From positions 186,001-250,000 of the forward strand of contig CAJQUW010014725.1 in NCBI GenBank assembly GCA_907163375.1: a stretch of DNA of 64,000 bases, in the 5' to 3' direction. The first letter of the stretch is position 1. Every line of letters begins with the position of its first letter. This document shows positions 20,894-29,107 of the stretch, piece after piece. A program made the translations under genes and the position numbers. Source of the DNA: Prostheceraeus crozeri (Eukaryota; Platyhelminthes; Polycladida; Euryleptidae). Below the pieces are notes generated by a model, which saw only the letters and a program-made list of their open reading frames with translations, was not told the origin of the DNA and did not search any database.

Positions 20894-21640
20894 TCACAGC
20901 ATTTGTGTTTCCTCATCAATGTCAGCATTAAAATAACTTCTCGCGTCAATTTGAGCATCTTGGCGTTTCAATTTCAACTTAACACTCCCTTCCTTGGATT
21001 TCCGTCCCCGCTTTTTGCTTTCTTCAACATCCTTCCCATCTTTTGAAGTAGGTTTATCGATGGTGATTAGACACTTATCAATCGGCATTGGCTCATAAAC
21101 CAACTGTGGAACTTTCATTTGTAACGATGCCACTTTTCCGGTTGAGCCGTGAGCACCAATGTATAGTCCGTTGACGTGTATTAAACCCATGTATCGTCCG
21201 CGCTTAAGATCATCACACTCCATTGTATTTCCAAGTAGATCGAATGCTTGAAAGTGATCGGACAATTTCAAGAATAGCGTATCGAACTCGGGTAAATCCT
21301 TATAGCCACTTCCTTCCTCTAACGCCTTCCTCCAATGTGTAGGAGCACTTTCGGGCAACACAACGCATTCCTTCGCCAAAGAGTCGATGGTTTTGAGTAT
21401 CATCTGCTGCCATTTCGGAAAGGTCACTCGCATTTGTCTCATGTTGCTATATCCAGATGAAGACATACAATTACTGTGGAAAAATGGAACTTGAAGGTAG
21501 AAACCATCGTCACCATAGCTCAACGTTTGGAAGTAAAAGGTATTTCCAATCCCTTGAACCTTCCTTGTCGGTCGGAATTTAAAGAGATAACGTTCAAATG
21601 AGTCGCTCTCCTCTCTAACTATAAACATTTTTTGAGACAT
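20894..21640 (-). CDS. Polinton conserved ORF with basic tail, unknown function
   Basis: 248 residues, open throughout. It starts MSQKMFIVREESDSFERY. The body is mixed alpha/beta (YFQTLSYGDDGFYLQVPFF, FDTLFLKLSDHFQAFDLLG, GLYIGAHGSTGKVASLQM). The C-terminus is rich in Lys/Arg (EESKKRGRKSKEGSVKLKLK) and may be a nuclear localisation or DNA-binding tail. It is the first gene of a leftward unit, preceded by a TATA box and AP-1 site (21726-21752). No family recognised. Confidence 0.7.
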   Translation of the reverse strand: MSQKMFIVREESDSFERYLFKFRPTRKVQGIGNTFYFQTLSYGDDGFYLQVPFFHSNCMSSSGYSNMRQMRVTFPKWQQMILKTIDSLAKECVVLPESAPTHWRKALEEGSGYKDLPEFDTLFLKLSDHFQAFDLLGNTMECDDLKRGRYMGLIHVNGLYIGAHGSTGKVASLQMKVPQLVYEPMPIDKCLITIDKPTSKDGKDVEESKKRGRKSKEGSVKLKLKRQDAQIDARSYFNADIDEETQML

Positions 21641-21725
21641 AATTCAATGTTGTACTTATTCGGAGCTTTTCAACCGTCAGCGATGAATGATAGCTTGAAA
21701 GTGATTAAAGAGTACAAGCGCGTCT

Positions 21726-21770
21726 CTCTTATATACATATTCACATGAGTCATCAAACAATGATGACGTG
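21726..21770 (-). promoter_or_regulatory. Putative leftward promoter: TATA, AP-1 and CRE-like sites
   Basis: On the minus strand, in order of transcription: a CRE-like half-site (TGACGTG on the plus strand, 21764-21770), an AP-1 site TGACTCA (TGAGTCA on plus, 21746-21752), then TATATAAGAG (21726-21735). It lies about 85 bp upstream of the Met at 21640. Confidence 0.5.
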
Positions 21771-21789
21771 TCAATCCATGATTCGTAGT

Positions 21790-22107
21790 CTATAGCAACA
21801 CTGCGGCACCTGCTACAACTTTCCCTAGTGGACTGTTGAGTACATTGTAAATGCTGTTTCCAATATCATTCAACATATTCAAAAACCCACCACCTCCACG
21901 CTGAACTAAGTTCCGCCTTTTCATATCACTGCTTCTTGGATTTGAAAATTTTCTAATGCTGTTTAGAGAATCAGTACTCAATAAAGGCTTGTATATTGGG
22001 TGGCATTTGTGTATTGCAAAAGCCAAATCACGGATGAAATCATCACTTGAGTTTTGAATTAATTTGCACTTAACTTTATTGTTTCGCATGCTGTTTAACT
22101 TTCGCAA
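21790..22107 (-). CDS. Polinton small ORF with hydrophobic glycine-rich tail
   Basis: 105 residues. Basic N-terminal half, then HKCHPIYKPLLSTDSLNSIR, RRNLVQRGGGGFLNMLNDIG and a hydrophobic C-terminal segment ending LGKVVAGAAVLL. Small Polinton proteins of the form '..LRK..(x)n..RRLLVQ(K/R)GGFLP(x)n' are common in cnidarian and mollusc copies. They have been compared with membrane-active adenovirus pVI-type proteins; this comparison is from memory and should be treated as inference. No catalytic motif. Confidence 0.6.
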   Translation of the reverse strand: MRKLNSMRNNKVKCKLIQNSSDDFIRDLAFAIHKCHPIYKPLLSTDSLNSIRKFSNPRSSDMKRRNLVQRGGGGFLNMLNDIGNSIYNVLNSPLGKVVAGAAVLL

Positions 22108-22272
22108 CGCCTTCTTAAACTGACTTGAAGGTCTAAAAGAACCATTCTTCCGAGAAAAAGATGCCTATCGTTTTGCAGTCATTTTTATTGTGTTAAAAGC
22201 AAAGCATTTATGAAAATATACATTTTTGCCTAGTTCCATGCAACAAAGTCAAACGGTAACAGATGGTAGGTC

Positions 22273-22860
22273 CTAGTCATCAACATCACTCAAAGTCTGA
22301 GTCGTTGCAGTTATAAGCTGTTCTATATTACACATTAAATCCTTTGATAGAGGACAGCATGAACAGCATGGTTTTGAAGCGAAGACTTTTAAAAGATTAG
22401 CATAGTATGCTCTAAACTTAATTATGTCCCGGTCATCTTGCACTGCCACATTGACGCTCATCGACGGGGGTCCGGTAAACATGTCCACCTTGAATTTACC
22501 ACAATTTTCGTCATAGTGGCTAAATACGATTATATCATGCAAACAAGTCTTCAATTTCCGTGTTCTCATTTCACAATAGCAACGAGAACTCTGTGGAATA
22601 GCTTCCATCAAACTCAGAGGCTTGAACACTTCATCGAGCCAAAATCGTAGTACTCGCGTAAGGGCATTGGTCAATGTCCTCATTAAGAGTTTCTGAAGTT
22701 CAATATCATCTTCACAATGATAGAATGTGACAATATCCTCCATCAGATCTATGAGATCAGCTTTGTAACCAATAACATCATTTGCAGAGTAGAAAATCTT
22801 GCTAGTAAACAGATTGTCTTTGTGAATAATTGAAACAGGAATGATCGTGGTAAATGGCAT
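22273..22860 (-). CDS. Polinton ORF of unknown function, Cys-rich end
   Basis: 195 residues, open throughout, starting MPFTTIIPVSIIHKDNLF. A helical middle (DLIDLMEDIVTFYHCEDD, LQKLLMRTLTNALTRVLRFW) is followed by a Cys cluster (CYCEMRTRKLKTC, then KPCCSCCPLSKDLMC). No family recognised. Its promoter (22915-22970) has TATA, CCAAT and AP-1 sites. It is a neighbour of the UBA-RING ORF at the right end of the element, where Polintons and adintoviruses often carry host-interaction genes. Confidence 0.6.
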   Translation of the reverse strand: MPFTTIIPVSIIHKDNLFTSKIFYSANDVIGYKADLIDLMEDIVTFYHCEDDIELQKLLMRTLTNALTRVLRFWLDEVFKPLSLMEAIPQSSRCYCEMRTRKLKTCLHDIIVFSHYDENCGKFKVDMFTGPPSMSVNVAVQDDRDIIKFRAYYANLLKVFASKPCCSCCPLSKDLMCNIEQLITATTQTLSDVDD

Positions 22861-22914
22861 GTTTATTAATGTCTACAATCCTCAACAAGTATGGTTGTAA
22901 TAGAAGTGTGATAA

Positions 22915-22970
22915 CCTTATATGCAAAAGCTGCACAATAGCAACCAATTACAGACACGCATGATGACTCA
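22915..22970 (-). promoter_or_regulatory. Putative leftward promoter: TATA, CCAAT and AP-1 sites
   Basis: In the direction of transcription (minus strand): AP-1 site (TGACTCA on plus, 22964-22970), ATTGG (CCAAT on plus, 22944-22948) and CATATAAGG (22915-22923). The start codon at 22860 lies 55 bp beyond the TATA box, a normal core-promoter spacing. Confidence 0.5.
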
Positions 22971-23474
22971 TTATGAACGATATACAGTGACTGTTGAAAT
23001 TATTTCTTCATCACAAAGGGGACAAAATGTAGTTTCCAAGGGTATATAGCATGTAGAACACATGACAAAATGAGAACATGGTAACAAGAGAAGGGATTTT
23101 TCCCGTTCAAAACACCTAATGCAGTTCCATTCACATAATAGTTTAAACGTCTCTGTTTCTAATTTCTTTCTGAAGTCACTTTCATCGATAGAACATTTCG
23201 ATAAATCAATTGAAGGTTTCACTTTTTTTATCTCCGTTTCAGAAAGTTCTAATTTCATCCTCCTAATTTCACTGTCTTTATGATGTAGCATTGAGAAATC
23301 TTCTATCCAACTACGATCCAAATTAGCATTCATGGTATGCTCATCCAGATCCATTAGTCGTTCAACTAAATCGCCAGCTTTGATATTTTCATTTAGATTT
23401 GTAACAGTTTCTATGGCCTTTAGCGAATAACCAAGGTCTCTTGCAACAATCCATGAAATTGGGAAGCTAACCAT
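22971..23474 (-). CDS. Polinton UBA + RING protein, IAP C-terminus-like E3 ligase
   Basis: 167 residues, open throughout. Residues about 8-45 (WIVARDLGYSLKAIETVTNL ... LVERLMDLDE) look like the UBA-type helix bundle of inhibitor-of-apoptosis proteins. Residues about 116-160 form a RING: C-x2-C-x11-C-x-H-x3-C-x2-C-x8-C-x2-C (CIRCFEREKSLLLLPCSHF...CPLC). The tail EEIISTVTVYRS matches the 'G.I..TVRTFLS' dimerisation tail found after IAP RINGs (BIRC2/3, XIAP). No BIR domain is present. Expected activity is ubiquitin transfer; interference with host apoptosis or immune signalling is inferred from the resemblance. It is the terminal gene, starting 35 bp inside the right inverted repeat. Confidence 0.78.
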   Translation of the reverse strand: MVSFPISWIVARDLGYSLKAIETVTNLNENIKAGDLVERLMDLDEHTMNANLDRSWIEDFSMLHHKDSEIRRMKLELSETEIKKVKPSIDLSKCSIDESDFRKKLETETFKLLCEWNCIRCFEREKSLLLLPCSHFVMCSTCYIPLETTFCPLCDEEIISTVTVYRS

Positions 23475-23508
23475 GAAGCAACTTCCACGTATTTATAACT
23501 TAACCTAG

Positions 23509-23863
23509 TTATGAAAATAAATAAAATTGTCATCATAGTCACAATGGCCACAATTGTCGCATTTGAGCAAGCAGTCTCAAAACAAACAACTATCTATTCA
23601 AGTTCCGAAATAAATGTTCGCATCCCTGTTCTAATTCACTCACTTTAATTCAAAATCGGAACAGGCTGTTACAACCCCAGTACACAATTGATTGTACCGA
23701 ACCTCGAAACATGAACTCAAATTCAAATCCCAATCGGAACGCGGTTCCTATTCACATGATTGGAACGCGGTTCGAATTCAAATGTTCATATTTACATGTT
23801 TGGAACGCCATGTTCGCATCCCCGTTTTAATCCTCACTTTTTGCGTTCACATTATTAACTACT
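23509..23863 (-). repeat. Polinton right terminal inverted repeat
   Basis: 355 bp, inverse complement of 8454-8808, one difference noticed. The outermost bases read ...TTAACTACT, the mirror of AGTAGTTAA, followed by the duplication ATCGAT at 23864-23869. Confidence 0.93.
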
Positions 23864-23869
23864 ATCGAT
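23864..23869. repeat. Polinton target-site duplication, right copy
   Basis: ATCGAT, identical to 8448-8453 across the Polinton. The gypsy pol sequence resumes immediately afterwards. Confidence 0.88.
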
Positions 23870-25086
23870 CTATTTTTTGAACCAGACCAAAATCTTGAGA
23901 AAGAAGTTCGTGATTGCTTTGAGTCCTCACAAGAATTTTCCAAGTTGAAACATTTTGTCAAGTTCGGATAGCCAGGAGTTTTAAAACATTTGACTGAAAA
24001 CATGCGTCCATATTACCATGTGAGAAGTGAGTTGACGTTTCATAAAGGTCTACTATACAGGAAAATCGTTTGGTCATACCAAGATCTCTGAGAAAAAAGG
24101 TTTTAAAAACTTTGCACTCATCTCATCTAGGAAATGTTAAGATGAAGTCGATTGCTAAAAATTAAGTTTGGTGGCCTTCCATTGATCAGATGATTGAAAA
24201 TGAATGCAGAGATTGTCAGGATTGTAGCAAGATTAAGGTTCCACCGAAGGTTAATGTGAATGCAGATGTCAGTCGGCCAGAGAATTCACACGTTTTTGAC
24301 AGAATCCATATGGATTACATGGGTCCATTTGAGAATAGTTACTTTTTAGTCGTTGTTGATGCTCATAGAAATTACCCATTTGTTGTAAGAACCACAGGAT
24401 TGTCAACTCGAGAAACGTTGAATGCATTGAAAAATATTTTTGCGATGTTTGGAGTTCCAAAAACCATTGTTGCAGATAACGGACCTGCATTTCGTTCTGA
24501 TGATTTTATGGATTATATGCGCAAGAGAGGCATAAGTGTTTGGCATACTCCAGTTGCACATCCAAAAAGTAATGGATTAGCTGAGCGATTCGTAGGGAAT
24601 CTGAAGCTCCATTTGAAAGCAACGGTAGGAAAGGGAGACATAGACAGTCGCTTGCACAGCTTTTTGCTACAATACAGAAATGCGTCAGTGAAAGGCAATA
24701 GAAGTCCTGCAGAAATGGTATTCAATTTCCGTCCGAAGCTGCCCATGAATCTGCTAGAACCGGAGCAACCTCTGCTATTCCAAAACTTCCGTGGCTCCTC
24801 GAGTACCTTCGAACCTGGATCGGTGATCTCAACTACTGGATCGACTTGCGTCAATGTGCGAGATGTCGAGAACAAGGTTCATACGAGACACATGGATCAA
24901 ATCAAGGTCGAACGAATGGATGGAACGAGTGATGTGGACAACGAAACTCGCGATACCGTCACTGGAGCTGGCGATGCAGATAGCGAAGCTGCTGAGACTG
25001 TGACCATGACTACAAACGACATTACGCAACCTTTGCGTAGATCAAATCGTGTGATTGAACCTCCTCACTTTTTTATGAATGACTAA
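23870..25086 (+). pseudogene. Gypsy integrase region of pol
   Basis: Integrase part of the retrotransposon, cut off from RT-RNase H by the Polinton. An N-terminal HHCC zinc-binding stretch is visible (HSSHLGNVKM ... CRDCQDC, about 24116-24228). The rve catalytic core follows (IHMDYMGPFENSYFLVVVDA; VADNGPAFRSDDFMDYM; HPKSNGLAERFVGNLK; D,D-35-E). Then comes SFLLQYRNASVKGNRSPAEM, the usual post-core 'YR.T.H..TG.SPAEL' segment, and a C-terminal tail ending in RRSNRVIEPPHFF. The open part is 24190-25086. Upstream of it the sequence is degraded. Confidence 0.88.
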
Positions 25087-25091
25087 TTGTC

Positions 25092-25104
25092 AAGAGGGGA
25101 GGAA
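25092..25104 (+). promoter_or_regulatory. Gypsy polypurine tract
   Basis: AAGAGGGGAGGAA, directly abutting the 3' LTR start at 25105. It is the expected plus-strand primer site of an LTR element. Confidence 0.85.
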
Positions 25105-25246
25105 TGTGATGTATTTGATATTTGTTTATATATGCTATGATAAATTGATCACAACTGAAAGTGATTTTGATGTGCATGTTTCACAACATATAAATACGCA
25201 TCCTCGTGACAACGCTCGTTTTCACCTCGTCCATACATATAGCACA
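25105..25246 (+). repeat. Gypsy 3' LTR
   Basis: 142 bp, identical to 5703-5844 by eye. It is followed by the target duplication ACATC (25247-25251). Confidence 0.93.
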
Positions 25247-25800
25247 ACATCTAAGCGGCCAGCAATCCGTCCGAAAATCTGTCCGAAAAATTTATTTCGG
25301 CTTCCGGAAACATTATGACATCACAGAGAGACTGATGAATGAAGCCGATTAATGTCCAAGATGTTTACCCTCTAGTAATTCTCAGATAACAGTGACATTG
25401 CTTCAAATCTTTCTACATTTCTTGATGTGTTCATGTGCTTTGAAAAATGTTTCCTTTGTTATTCATACTTTTTAAACAATCAATTAAATCCCCACCGTTT
25501 CGTTCGCCATTGAGTTAATAATTTAGTTATTGTTATTTTTTACCACTTTTAGTTATGTTTTACCACATGTTTCTTTTTTCATCTAGTTTTAAAGAATACC
25601 ATTAGAGATACCATAGAGACGTACGGGTTAAGTGTAATGTGAGTCACTTGCAAGTATTGGAAAAATGAAATTAAAGCAATGGAGCCCCTACTTGTGAACA
25701 ATGAAGCGTCTGCCTTCAAGATTCTGAAGTTTTAGCTGACTATCATACGACAATTTAGACCACGAAACAAATTATACTATCGCGTGACATTCAAATTTTC
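25247..25800. mobile_element. Right half of the hAT-type repeat split by the gypsy element
   Basis: Continues the repeat that was broken at 5702. Shared with the minus-strand reading of the 49200-49982 MITE are 'gcggccagc.attcgtccga' (about 25255-25275), 'acatcacagagagac' (about 25318-25333), 'cagtgacattgcttc.aatctttct' (about 25390-25413), 'tgccttcaagattctgaagtt' (about 25712-25733) and 'acgaaacaaattata' (about 25759-25775). The right terminus is eroded, so the end is approximate. Confidence 0.6.
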
Positions 25801-26021
25801 CATTCTCTACTGAATACGAAATATCAAAATAATGTTTAAGACTCGATATTGTAGCCGTTTACAATAGTAAAAATTGCAATACACTTTTCGCAACTGACAG
25901 AAACATGAAATATTTAGAGCGAAAAAATGTTTGTTTGTTTAATTCCGGAGAACGTGTTTTTTACAAACCCTGGCTGCACGCTACTTTTCAAGAAGGCTGC
26001 TGATTGTCAGTTACATTTTAA

Positions 26022-27767
26022 CCCTCATTAGCCCACCAGATTACATGTGTAGTTTTGTGATTTTCATCTCAATATAAATCCGGAAGTTCAATTCCAATTT
26101 CATGTCCAATTGACTCACGTGAATAATATTTGACATGGGTATTTTCAACTGATTTTGTTAATTTAAACAAATTTGAATGCAATTCCATATGATTCCGCCC
26201 ACCAAACTTTATCACCTGAACATACATTGAAAAGAAAATTGGCATGACTTTTGAGAATTTGAGCAATAACGTCAATATCAACCAACATCAAACGAGTCTG
26301 GCATAAGTTCTTATACTTTTATGTATCAATTTCTATGTTTCTGAATAATATTCAATGGAATTATTGCGATATGTTTCCAGTAAATTGCCGCATTCAACTT
26401 GTTGAATTTACCCAGTTGGACGGTTGCCAAAGCTTCAGCATTTCATTAGCTGTGCACTGATATGGTACATCGATTTACCTTGCTACCAAGGAATTGACGA
26501 ATGCGTGCCAAAACAAAAGCCATTCACCATAGTGGTTGAAACTATTCTATAGTTGATTGCCATTTATCAGCCATCTCGCATCCAATCTGATCTTGTGAAT
26601 GCACGAGTACATGAATAGATATTTCACCTATCTTTCTCTGTCCACCAATCTACTGCAGTAAGGCCTGATGGCAACAGGAACTCTTCCTGCTAGCGACAAG
26701 ATGTTTCGCACGAATTTCAAATTATTTAACAGCGAGAAGTAAATAACACTAAAGATACATAGGACAACGAGCACGAACAACAATGATGATATCATTCGTC
26801 CCGAAATGAATATACACTTCATTCCTATGTCTTCTCATCTCAACAAAATCTTAAAACACCCTTTCGATACGACCAGTTATTATCCTTGATTGTGATGCAT
26901 ACAAAGATCTGACAGATCTGATGAACAGCAAAATAATTAAGACTTCAGTTGTATGCGTAATACTCGATGCTATCCTGTGTAACTGTTCTGCAATGTTTTT
27001 ATTCTTGGCTATACTCACTCTCATAATGGATATGAGAGTGATTCATCAAGACAGTTGCAGAGCTGTTGATAGAAATTGTCTACAAAAATACTAATTAGAT
27101 ACATGCGCAATCTTAAGCAACTGTTCGCCAATGCCGTTTGAAATAAGTTGTTTCAAAAATAATTGAATAGGCCTACACCAAGTGGAATTCGAAAATACCA
27201 TGCATCATCTTCGAGGTGCAAAACATTGCGATACATATGTAACTACTATTGCAACGTGGAGGTGTGCATGTGCATATCACAATATATCCCAGTTGAAACA
27301 TTGCACAATTCCGCCTCTCATTTGTTAACCATATTATCTGGTGTCTTTGATTGCATGAATGATACATTTAGGCCGCGCCTAATATTGATCAAATTGGGTT
27401 ACCAAGTCAATCAAACTTGAACCCTTTCAGGTACACTTTGCTTTAACTTATAGCATCTCAGATTGTGGTACATTATTTCTCTCGAACAATTCAATCCAAG
27501 CTTACATTTGATTTTGCAATTTTAGACAAATTTCGTATAATACCAGTGGGCGATACCAGTAGGCCTACGATACAAACCTAGGTAGCGACACTTCCCAATG
27601 TCCAAGTGAACATATATGATAAGAATCTAAGCTGATACATCAATGAAACCAATATGAGTGCATTAAGATCTTTAATCAATTAAGAAACAATGAAAATATT
27701 GAGAACCAATGAACATATGTAGTCTGGTTGGCGGAATAGGTAGATAGATTTGCCGGGCTGATGAGGG
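26022..27767. mobile_element. piggyBac-like non-autonomous element
   Basis: Flanked on both sides by TTAA (26018-26021 and 27768-27771), with inverted ends CCCTCATTAGCCC (left) and CCCTCATCAGCCC (right, inverse complement). A CCC start and TTAA duplication are the signature of piggyBac. The 1.75 kb between shows no transposase frame. A minus-strand stretch near 26740-26840 reads 'NEVYIHFGTNDIIIVV', like an SGNH-hydrolase block, without further support. Probably an internally degraded or captured-sequence copy. Confidence 0.6.
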
Positions 27768-28891
27768 TTAAGCGAGGCATTTTTAAATTTTCCTCCAGAA
27801 TTTTGCGTCGCATTTCATTGACCAACCCGTGAAAAGTATTGACAGCTTCAAAAATGGTTCGGATGTGTAAAACAGAGTATCCTGAAAAATCATTTTAATG
27901 TTGATATCCTTAAAATCAACTGCAAATATTCATGTCATCATTGCATGTTGTATTGACTGACTGCAGTTTTAGAAATGCTGAAATTCAAGAACCCATAAAG
28001 CTAAGCATGCGTGAATAATCTTAGTTATGTCGCTATCAAGTTAATAAACACCAGCGAATGGCACTTTGAAAGTAGGTAATATGGCTTCATGGTCAAAGCA
28101 AGCCATGTTTTCTTAATTGGTTGGAAATTGGCCTTCAAGGAATATCACGATACAAGCTTGTTGCCAGTAGTTGCGAGACACAATCTTCAGAACTTTGACT
28201 TGATAATTTTTGTGAAGTTAGAATTATTTGTTGAAATAATAGCTATGAAATGTTGTTTATTAACAGGAAAAGAAAGCTTTGTTCGATTTGAAATTATGAA
28301 AAATCTATCTCAGGTAAGTCGCACGTCATTCAGAGAAAAAAGAAATGTATTCTCTTGAAAAAGTAAAACGATTCAACCAAGCGATTATTTATTCAAACTG
28401 TTTTATTTACACATTCTTTTCAGTAATAAAAATTGATTGTATCACACATTCATTACAAAATTGTACAAAAATTCAATTAAATGTATGTACAAAGCAATTT
28501 TAATACATCTGAATAAGAAAAGAAAGGATATTTACAACTACATGTATAAATATATAAATACGAGTATCACGTTGCTGCTGGCACTATGTATTCATAACGT
28601 TTTCTGGCATGCGTGCATGCCACTATTACAGAAGACACCAGATTGTTACTTTTGAAAGGAAAGACCACGGATTAGTGGGCTTACGACAGTTGAATATGAG
28701 TGGCACCTTTGTTAAACACTTTATCCTTTACAGGCGAATCAATATCTTCAAGTATTTTTGAATAGTTTGAATAATTCAGTTGTTCATTTTGACCTGAGTA
28801 GAAACATGTCCTCCCAGCACAGGCAAAAGTTTCCCTATCTGAAGTTTTCTCTTATCTTGATATATTGGCCAGATGTTACACAAGACCGCAT
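27768..28891. other. Presumed 3' flank of the anoctamin gene
   Basis: No recognised coding sequence beyond an unproven plus-strand stretch 28268-28314 bounded by 'attaacag' and 'gtaagt'. AATAAA on the minus strand (TTTATT at 28388-28393 and 28402-28407) could polyadenylate the anoctamin transcript about 0.5 kb after its stop codon at 28892. Confidence 0.4.
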
Positions 28892-29107
28892 TTAGACATT
28901 CGATTCCATGTAGTGGATTGGCGGAGGAGGATCAGCGCCCTTTCTATACCACCGATGAAAGATGGGAGCAACTTTTGCTAGTAAAATCTCAGTTTGTAGC
29001 ATATAGTCTGTAACTTGTCTTGACTTTCTTCGAATCTTTTCTTGTAGATATCCTGCTTGGCTAGGAATTATCCATTTCAACACTTTGGTTGTTCCAAGAA
29101 GAAAATT
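28892..29107 (-). CDS. Anoctamin terminal exon
   Basis: Follows 'ttatttcag' and begins NFLLGTTKVLKWIIPSQAGY, the last TM and the 'WxIPDxP' position of anoctamins. It continues with a basic cytosolic helix (LQEKIRRKSRQVTDYM) and a Pro-rich end, with stop TAA at 28892-28894. Confidence 0.9.
   Translation of the reverse strand, partial: NFLLGTTKVLKWIIPSQAGYLQEKIRRKSRQVTDYMLQTEILLAKVAPIFHRWYRKGADPPPPIHYMESNV

Larger units (their letters stand above)
8454..23863. mobile_element. Polinton/Maverick (adintovirus-like) element, 15.4 kb
   Basis: A self-synthesising virus-like DNA element. It has 355-bp terminal inverted repeats starting AGTAGTTAATAATG (the 5'-AG start is a Polinton hallmark) and a 6-bp target duplication. 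It carries the full hallmark set: protein-primed DNA polymerase B, retroviral-type chromodomain integrase, adenain-like protease, A32/FtsK-type packaging ATPase, double-jelly-roll major capsid and penton-like minor capsid. Accessory ORFs include TBP-like, PC4-like and UBA-RING proteins. The left 5.7 kb is transcribed rightward and the remainder leftward, converging at about 14.3 kb. It is inserted in the gypsy pol gene. The near-identical repeats suggest a young insertion, but the copy is broken, with roughly half a dozen breaks across its genes, while several genes remain open. Confidence 0.95.
5703..25246 (+). mobile_element. Ty3/gypsy LTR retrotransposon, interrupted by a Polinton
   Basis: Two identical 142-bp LTRs (5703-5844 and 25105-25246), beginning TG and ending CA, bound the element. 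The target duplication ACATC stands at 5698-5702 and 25247-25251. Order of parts: LTR, gag with zinc knuckles, protease region, reverse transcriptase, RNase H, [Polinton 8454-23863], integrase, polypurine tract, LTR. The gag-PR-RT-RH-INT order is that of Ty3/gypsy (Metaviridae-like). The very short LTRs and the integrase style suggest the Mag/K02A2.6-like group, which is inference. Identical LTRs point to recent insertion, although 142 bp gives little resolution. Besides the Polinton insertion the element carries a few coding breaks; it is a fossil. Confidence 0.93.

Noticed and set aside
28089-28358. 89-residue plus-strand frame containing an AG/GT-bounded 47-bp piece
   Set aside because: Could be an upstream exon of the BEN-like gene, but its phase cannot be tied to the 30370 exon and there is no similarity.
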